The position numbers and the translations under genes are program-made. From a virus, in the IMG/VR virus record IMGVR_UViG_3300030109_001083, positions 1 to 20,228 of that record: a DNA stretch of 20,228 nucleotides; one strand, 5' to 3'. The notes under the pieces were generated by a model. The model ran no database searches and had not been told where the DNA came from. It saw only the letters and a program-made list of their open reading frames with translations. Position 1 is the first letter of the stretch, and every line of letters begins with the position of its first letter. Below are positions 17,201-20,228 of the stretch, piece after piece.

Positions 17201-18222
17201 TGCTAGGTATAGTTTCTTTTGGTGAAACGTTTACACTTAAATCTAACAAGCCAGCAAAATCAGAAAATTATACTTCTGCTAAAATAGGTTCAACTGTAAT
17301 TATAGGGCAAGAAGTTGAGGACGTAATAAATAATTTATTAGGTTCAGAAGATATACAATATGATATACAAGATGATAGAGAATATCCATATTACATAGCG
17401 CCTAACTATCAAGGAGTTGACATATTTAATGCGGCTAACTTTGCGGCTAAATATAAAGAAAAAGAAATTAGATTAGATGAACTAGGTATATCTTTAATTA
17501 AACAAACTAACGTTAGAGATTATAGACCAATTGTTTTATCTTATGATAATACAGATTTAAAGATTATAAGTGTAACTAGAAACAAATCAACTTTTGACCT
17601 GTATAATGAAATCATTGTCTATGGGAATGGATTGAAAGCGATTAAGCGAAACCGCAAGAGTATAGAGAAGTTTGGTAAGAAAACTCTTGAAGATGTAAAT
17701 ATGGAACTTATTTCACAAGATGATGTTGATTCGAGAGCCAAGACTTTACTAAAAGCACACTCTGAAGGTGATGATAGATTTACAGTTAAGATGGCTAAAA
17801 CTGGAATTGAGTTAATTAGGGCTGGAGACATTATTACTTTGGATTTTCCAGCAGAAGGAATTGATAGCGGCCAATATAAAATATATGAAATTAGACGTGA
17901 GTTGATGGGGTTAGTTGAATTAGAAGTAGGAACTTATCGTAAAGATTTAGCCAATAGATTTGCTGAACTATCTATGTTAAATAAATCAAATGCTTCTTCA
18001 ATTAGAGGTTCCCAGTTCACATCAACTACTGCTCCTTTGGACTTTTTCGATACTGTTAAACTGAAAGAATTAAGACTAGTTATTAAGAAGATTAGTTTAG
18101 CGGACGAGGACGCATTCACTATAGGTTTCCAAACTTTAGAAGCAAGAAAATTAGATTTCGGCACAACAATGGCCCCATTAGACACAGTAACAACAATAAT
18201 AACAGATGAGGATTTGATATGA
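8251..18222 (+). CDS. giant baseplate hub / tail-tip protein (3,323 residues)
   Basis: The ORF starts at ATG 8251, with GAGGGGGAT at 8237-8245, and ends at TGA 18220-18222. Two regions look like a hub scaffold. Near residues 911-960 there is KVFSGVIESIEQ followed by FKLKVRGRNDVGKLLG, the pattern of the first hub domain in D/gp27-type proteins. Near residues 3037-3240 there is IQYDIQDDREYPYY, KYKEKEIRLDELGISLI, KTGIELIRAGDIITLDFP and YKIYEIRRELMGLVELEVG, the later hub domain. About 2,000 residues separate them, rich in Asn, Ser, Thr and Tyr and carrying four related 'GDxxF...GxxxGxI' beta modules. The N-terminal 900 residues are also beta-rich and contain a VxRG module at 174-230. I see no lysozyme, peptidase or membrane segment. 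The hub nucleates tail assembly; the insertion probably builds an exposed tip. Confidence 0.75.
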   Translation: MTKGMGNITNVFAMGKGNTEGTTVSTTPDTAGNYTGNFLEKAMYKTPLNPLLCRGNLSEDFADFNVTQAATTEQPLGASLAALANTTGINSYEIHKADNATLTNSVTGINKSNSGTQTYSSVNRKYPDSTTISDHLSNLETTRGNVLKTYNYDTNVGQRLVTDITTLGEVLDATETHILVASISGISAGDIIVVNNEEMLVEISHSSHLHVVRGYNHTTATTHSNGDKVLLKDNVSNLWVLVYSDDPNAHHFAKVTEILEHDIWGDAIEFSPSLGIDIAKDTKFAIFDSNQSFSEIDADNQTLVACGYGLQSDASNNRHYLNTHVSRPFFYFLNGEDKLEPATRYVLRSSFWDGSSHTYTYSTFVTDQEYGTDIIDYGPYTMEATLVDMMYKADSPAAMNFLEYSDNSLNLEENGGSADTITVASDTSFDNLYTDLDGTEGTNWGLTGILRDSRFSIISSGTSGNNDVYCVDSATDSTSTTLTLDVGDLTADDDVGTTAALRLRFLAHSVDLDHNKMYCAFDSSNHLKNSFRMAHRPNDNGNYYAHKIGQTRYMHYTDSPLTNNISPNAMEMIDYESVTASGGYVDIVFADTQKILAKKMKEGDPLYIHEIIFNEEQGLNRVSEIGTFNYFIGDTTLTVDNLTENEDIRFLLMSPIPDSETDTSGDFDPLYDGFTVDVSGTLYHIIPDRITNPSGGSQTITPRLWRKATDTEYNTTTLAAGSVPSFSAKGYRRKYSFIADNIMTDIPIDSHILDYSLDYDGDSAAPTNRGLTTFDNLFSEGLDAQGTTINVGSNVMEKESHSRINNINLVLRGGSSTGHRLHVEYGDKYNKFIKLKTHLKDERFLESYNKTDFLPYSYGLSNVSLYGYPINTGSVPVSGSEKRYDLSENGLTTNNHVRGTLSYLDYFKGTYDIERKVFSGVIESIEQVVEDGMFKLKVRGRNDVGKLLGPIVNKDFKFTEDIVYSTVGPIARTAFYGNINHGTDRGVYEVGATEIIIDVDGDSLTNGAKGDLLFTHLGVFIGRIYNIVGSDGSATLSGSNEPYTITLEEGLPTRIKDVEPIYISAQLSLTDIVPDNISDTSTDASLTSQFIRGNTISFAKALSSNPFSTTRVNSLLGASDKGIIFNSGNSLTLTDGAPVGEGNTLVGTSSSSHPLAKGYSIHAIDGIDYDFPFYCHLADEITDKYTVDYVNLHTVNSLTDYDIISVTNTDNETLIEVAPICPAVLGRIDDNPLDSRDKTLVSMGTFPDATEVTGADLLPKGYNGIFQYSTWIEELNEGDFIFDSDGNLFGRIIDISVGASNGLLNNRIAFTLDRPLFKNVTSSTTIHKYYFAASPPQYIASDDIEFNSFNSTGITGGSESTDLDYRVSTIESSDATTRLFLDKLEAGMRIKIEGHAFRDNNGVFTISHVFTDDNNKFVVFHSRKQGSGYRVGDDTSNNLGYGGMTDDGEGDNVRITVLTDYFTQGLYFLNTQGLGQGGVVTLVNNSLSSPNAADNISKPIKWCGGLYHYITDNSVASGRGSNSDGYSYYNPNASAHSIFSDMIDRYGNTKWRYFGLQRGKYLSYINRRRKDGLIKDAYTTEKGRVNGYATAYRISDAKFGSNKIMKYPYGYHNNDFAWSVRMYDDNANAYVELFESENKIRTHPYFLEYLSPESRDFRPVMGSNFTDFTKHGTTVTSPEHSDYRLLQYPRFMPRLHDNFRGGDWQEDTESPLNSDLPSTLLQYRRWKTDSTNAYDYDIDYATGDAPTYLDPAAANDSIFTTSLASQWVKLSGWPDRNNNRTFKLSALSADVSNKLTLDISKPPFSQIGTQGSVSNSVAVGGSQDDSTGHEEISVLYPPWIGPKFDGITRAKDHWELPDPKTMRWFIFSPSDLYPDSMSRKNHIGYSGTVDSTTISRSFTDYNLLLKAPSSFSSSNVSHEYYEGSLEEEQEIDDQYESLPISSASIVPSKMKRFGLMRLVDCTYDWHFNLIDPERLPSDMSKLNTPNFEYTRYQPLKRLNLLISDYTNSDTRLTVSANPTSLVTAGDQVFTDKGFYLGKVKTRITGGTHAIELQQAARKPILQSSGTAGEYHGYVYVCGDGVTTISTQDYYDSFYRFQVKGRAGESSFTEVNFSQPLNMLQQMWNGCYHYPEGTSVVGSVAGTSFTDEIVTDSANWEFWQIPYGVTDGASGSVSLGHKGWSIADNDYRKNNLTSSDNQDVDANISSAKFFNHFNKNFLDVVSKSAYDSYSNLVGITAVSPFIALPPAFRTFYGTAYSNASTGKTINVMQEKKFITTKTETPAVTGVTKNGTLSADGGTSIVVNGNDADDHFSVGDILYDNTGAVCGLIKAIPDANTITLYENNLTTLSDTEDLKKVTFNPINTEYTHPSNILEWQQLGGNPYVGCQVISLGRYNVENSIGVNIHTGARSQVWDSWQKNMLEHFPYSKTSSTAIPTADSEAESNIPYGNGFGLITGSDYYSDVSGEYSFSVTKGNSFWGYGVWNADTEGYYGGHVGDGKGYVADGVFGVFHPILHVGTNKKLTLTNGDVDESRKGIFAFNSVNGNTKEGVLRLTSGPDDLEDNNAWLNFVDLTGMYLVGNIGTTVKGNSTRLNYAPFNGDVYDIPAWFNYKERSDNKINLRPDVFFMSVTTTSGSAVVNYGPSASGSPANAKLEAGDVLTIIGGNGVNYRTISSVDTSSNQKNFTMSATASASGTIDVAIYRASASAAGGYTSMADTMVDPNHIIYVKEHRRNITGKTVAHELLLDNVPYNLSGNVQFFDNYRVMRPAETCLWRNSPEEIDMYKLSAQTTKMPQEDKMYNYVPSLYRVHDDNSIAGIDNTAENIYLEGSVGSNEAVMSMYAAIDMDARHSQYISIGNVSAVNNSSIITSSSLFGNLQEGDTIKVGNQKCYVKHKTSVSSITIAGKYVGSTATVACNLLNNTYTVLRDYIHLFNPTGNRNTFKSGSSYNMLLTDGLSKQKISMTPDVDYYDDRALCRLSIGKIENDMLGIVSFGETFTLKSNKPAKSENYTSAKIGSTVIIGQEVEDVINNLLGSEDIQYDIQDDREYPYYIAPNYQGVDIFNAANFAAKYKEKEIRLDELGISLIKQTNVRDYRPIVLSYDNTDLKIISVTRNKSTFDLYNEIIVYGNGLKAIKRNRKSIEKFGKKTLEDVNMELISQDDVDSRAKTLLKAHSEGDDRFTVKMAKTGIELIRAGDIITLDFPAEGIDSGQYKIYEIRRELMGLVELEVGTYRKDLANRFAELSMLNKSNASSIRGSQFTSTTAPLDFFDTVKLKELRLVIKKISLADEDAFTIGFQTLEARKLDFGTTMAPLDTVTTIITDEDLI
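8770..8940 (+). repeat. VRG-type beta module, copy 3 (in the giant hub)
   Basis: This stretch encodes ISGISAGDIIVVNNEEMLVE then LHVVRGYNHTTATTHSNGDK. It is clearly related to the copy at 6242-6403 in the neighbouring gene. Confidence 0.7.
11221..11409 (+). repeat. GD-F-G-GxI beta module, copy 1
   Basis: The core is GDLLFTHLGVFIGRIYNI, followed by strand YTITLEEGLPT (hub residues 991-1053). Confidence 0.6.
12055..12207 (+). repeat. GD-F-G-GxI beta module, copy 2
   Basis: The core is GDFIFDSDGNLFGRIIDI, followed by strand RIAFTLDRPLFKN (hub residues 1269-1319). Confidence 0.6.
12406..12522 (+). repeat. NDGYYTV-type beta module, copy 3
   Basis: This stretch encodes MRIKIEGHAFRDNNGVFTIS and then NNKFVVFHS, the same strand-turn-strand plan as the copies in the LamG-like protein. 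Confidence 0.45.
13543..13644 (+). repeat. NDGYYTV-type beta module, copy 4
   Basis: This stretch encodes SQWVKLSGWPDRNNNRTFKL then NKLTLD. It is the most diverged copy. Confidence 0.4.
14272..14427 (+). repeat. GD-F-G-GxI beta module, copy 3
   Basis: The core is GDQVFTDKGFYLGKVKTR, followed by strand HAIELQQAARKP (hub residues 2008-2059). Confidence 0.6.
15115..15294 (+). repeat. GD-F-G-GxI beta module, copy 4
   Basis: The core is GDILYDNTGAVCGLIKAI, followed by strand NTITLYENNLTTL (hub residues 2289-2348). Confidence 0.6.
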
Positions 18223-18626
18223 TAACAGATACAATAAAAAAGAAATTAGCCTTATTTTTAAAAGAAACAATAAATGGCGGAACTACAAAATTAGGAACTG
18301 GTGGTGGAGGAACAAATCCTACTGCTACAGATTTAGATGTTCCATTAAGCACTACCGCAACTAACACAGCAACATCTTCTGATGATAAAGTAATAGAAAT
18401 AAAATCAGAATTTTTGGGAAGTAGTTTACAAGGATATACTATTAGAGAAGTAGGGTTTTTCGGAACAGTGCCTAAAGATGACCAATTCGATGAAGCACTA
18501 GATACTAGTTCTCATCCTACATTTACTACTGATACTGTTATGTTCGGAAGAATTAACTTTGATGCAATAGGAAACTTTTCAACTAGTGACGTTATAGATG
18601 TAATATACACAGTGGAGGTTGAATGA
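18219..18626 (+). CDS. tail-collar / fibre-attachment protein
   Basis: This 135-residue protein starts at ATG 18219, overlapping the hub stop as ATGA, with GAGGAT at 18208-18213. It has an N-terminal helix (IKKKLALFLKETINGG), then a Gly/Thr-rich GTGGGGTNPTATD stretch near residues 26-38. Next come strands ending in GYTIREVGFFGT near residues 72-83 and a final beta stretch (GRINFDAIGNFSTSD, then VIDVIYTVEVE). This layout is like the N-terminal attachment domains of tail-collar fibre proteins (P2 gpH-like), where a short 'xxIxExGLF' strand is characteristic. It lies between hub and fibre and probably links the fibre to the baseplate. It is a stand-alone protein here, not fused to the fibre. Function is inferred from pattern and context. 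Confidence 0.6.
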   Translation: MITDTIKKKLALFLKETINGGTTKLGTGGGGTNPTATDLDVPLSTTATNTATSSDDKVIEIKSEFLGSSLQGYTIREVGFFGTVPKDDQFDEALDTSSHPTFTTDTVMFGRINFDAIGNFSTSDVIDVIYTVEVE

Positions 18627-18627
18627 T

Positions 18628-20228
18628 ATGGTAGTGGTTGGTTCAGGTATTTTAAGTTCTATGGGAACAACAGGTACAACTCAATTAACAGATAAATTTG
18701 ATTCACCACATTCAGGTTTGTTTAAAGCGTTACATGCTATGTCTCAAGGTAATTTAGCATTAGATTTTGGTGGTACGGATTCCGCAGGTAATTTTGGATT
18801 TAGCCATACTTATACTGCTCCAACTGGAGGAAGCGGATGGAGTGTTGTAGTTCAAGGTGGAGTTATTTTAAATGAAGGAAAACTAGTAACTATTGCTGAT
18901 AGTTCTAGTCTAACTTTAAATCAATTAGGTTCTGGAACTTTATATCATTGGATTGTTGTAGAGAATGGAGCATCGGTTCTTAGTAGAGTTTCAGGAACTA
19001 CCGATAGTGTTGTTCCCGACATACCAGCACAAGCAACTCCTATATCTTTAATTAAAGTTCAGTCAACAGATACTAGTGGAGATTTAGCGACACAATTCTT
19101 TACAACAACTAAACAATCTAATTCGGTTTCTATCGGTTATGATAATAGTGGAGAATATACTGAGGCTATGTCGATAGAAGGAAGTGCTACTAGAACTTTA
19201 TTTAAAAATAAGATTGCTGATGCTGATATTAGATTCGTATTAGCAGATAATACGGCGGCTGAAAGATTTGAAATTTATAGTGATGATGATTCTGATGGCG
19301 ATGAAGGAGATACTGCTTTATTTACAGTAGATGGATTAGGTGCAACTACAATTGCTGGTGCTTTAACTTTAAGCACTATAGCATCGGGTGATGGTAGTAG
19401 TGAAAATTTCTTAGTAGAAGAAAGCGGAGTAATAATGAAAAGAACCCCTACACAAGTTAGAAGTGATATAGGTGCGGGAACAAGTAGTGTAGCCGCATTA
19501 AATGACTTATCAGATGTTTCATATTCGAGTGGGGATTTAACTATAACTAGTTTAGATAAAATTGTTTACGCTAATGGCGGAAATGCAGAATTAAGTGTAG
19601 TTGCTTCGGGGTCTGGAGTAGTTGGCAGAGATTTAACTATCTCTGCTGGTTCAACAACTGCCGCTTCTGGTGATACTGATGGTGGAGATTTAATCCTTAA
19701 ATCAGGATTGGCTGATGGAACGGGTTCATCTTTTATTGCATTTCATACTTCTACTGCTACTTCTGATGATGCGGTTGCAGAAAGAATGAGGATTCACACA
19801 GACGGTAATGTTGGTATTGGAACTGCAACTCCTTCTGCGCCATTACATATTGTTGATAGTGGAACTGATGATACATTAAGGTTAGAATCTACAGACGATG
19901 GTGCTAATCTTGCTCCAGATTTAGTATTCAAAAGAACTACTGCAACTCCAGTAAACGGAGATTTAATCGGTAGTATTAGATTCTTAAGTATGAATTCTGA
20001 CCAAGATGACGGTGCAGGTACAGAAGCAGAACATGAATTTGTGGATATATATGCTAGAGTAAATGATATTACTACTAATTCAGAATCGGGAGAATTATAC
20101 ATTAGAACTTTTAATGCTGGTACTCAAACAAGAAGAATGGATATGTCTTTATTGAATACAGTTTTTAATGAAGATGGAATAGATATTAACTTTAGAGTAG
20201 AAAGTGATGATGAAACTCATATGTTATT
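18628..20228 (+). CDS. tail fibre / receptor-binding protein (3' end outside window)
   Basis: The frame opens at ATG 18628, preceded by GGAGGT at 18614-18619, and runs without a stop to the window edge, giving 533 complete codons. The first 30 residues form an attachment segment (MVVVGSGILSSMG...). After that come repetitive Gly/Ser/Thr/Asp-rich beta stretches. ERMRIHTDGNVGIGTATPSA near residues 386-405 is the motif found in trimeric beta-helical fibres, often repeated ahead of an S74-type self-cleaving chaperone. A second unit starts at the edge (FRVESDDETHML). I expect more repeats and perhaps the S74 domain just beyond 20228, but that cannot be seen. The protein should bind the host surface. 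Base use is similar to its neighbours, although four of the six GTAC sites in the window fall here. Confidence 0.85.
   Translation, partial: MVVVGSGILSSMGTTGTTQLTDKFDSPHSGLFKALHAMSQGNLALDFGGTDSAGNFGFSHTYTAPTGGSGWSVVVQGGVILNEGKLVTIADSSSLTLNQLGSGTLYHWIVVENGASVLSRVSGTTDSVVPDIPAQATPISLIKVQSTDTSGDLATQFFTTTKQSNSVSIGYDNSGEYTEAMSIEGSATRTLFKNKIADADIRFVLADNTAAERFEIYSDDDSDGDEGDTALFTVDGLGATTIAGALTLSTIASGDGSSENFLVEESGVIMKRTPTQVRSDIGAGTSSVAALNDLSDVSYSSGDLTITSLDKIVYANGGNAELSVVASGSGVVGRDLTISAGSTTAASGDTDGGDLILKSGLADGTGSSFIAFHTSTATSDDAVAERMRIHTDGNVGIGTATPSAPLHIVDSGTDDTLRLESTDDGANLAPDLVFKRTTATPVNGDLIGSIRFLSMNSDQDDGAGTEAEHEFVDIYARVNDITTNSESGELYIRTFNAGTQTRRMDMSLLNTVFNEDGIDINFRVESDDETHML

Noticed and set aside
1-20228. 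tRNA genes, CRISPR arrays, insertion sequences, promoters and intrinsic terminators
   Set aside because: Gaps between genes are at most about 60 bases. I saw no cloverleaf, no regularly spaced repeats, no transposase and no hairpin followed by a T-run on the coding strand. TATA-like strings are too common in this AT-rich sequence to call promoters.

Overview
The window is a piece of the virion-assembly (tail) region of an uncultured tailed virus (Caudoviricetes), most likely with a long non-contractile tail: it has one tail-tube gene, a tape measure with a typical C-terminus, a baseplate hub and a tail fibre, and I see no sheath gene. Every real gene is on the + strand. They are packed end to end with overlaps or gaps of a few bases up to about 60, so the whole window reads as one late operon. 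The DNA is AT-rich, arginine is nearly always AGA/AGG, and many ribosome-binding sites read GGTGA/GGTGAT. I see no cell-wall hydrolase. These features fit a marine archaeal or AT-rich bacterial host; an archaeal host is my inference and is not proven, because no replication or host-marker gene is present.

Layout: C-terminus of an upstream neck gene (2-172); probable tail terminator (172-759); large tail-tube protein (786-2432); a 37-residue AT-hook-like basic peptide (2438-2551); tail-assembly chaperone pair made by a programmed -1 frameshift on A AAA AAC at 2969-2975 (2610-2996 and 2610-3193); tape measure (3198-4988); probable distal tail protein (4990-5796); LamG-like tail-tip protein (5801-8254); a giant 3,323-residue hub protein (8251-18222); small collar/fibre-attachment protein (18219-18626); and the start of a long tail fibre (18628 to the window end).

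How the genes fit together: the terminator caps the tube. The chaperones G and GT coat the tape measure while tube subunits polymerise. The distal tail protein, LamG-like protein and giant hub build the tip. The collar and fibre proteins carry receptor binding. The giant hub appears to be an ordinary hub scaffold split by roughly 2,000 residues of repeated beta modules, some of which also occur in the LamG-like protein.

The strongest signals beyond gene calls are the complete frameshift cassette with two mutually exclusive RNA stems, the hub with its very large insertion, and the apparent total absence of the palindromes GATC and AGCT from 20 kb, maintained by synonymous codon choice. The last points to restriction pressure in the host.
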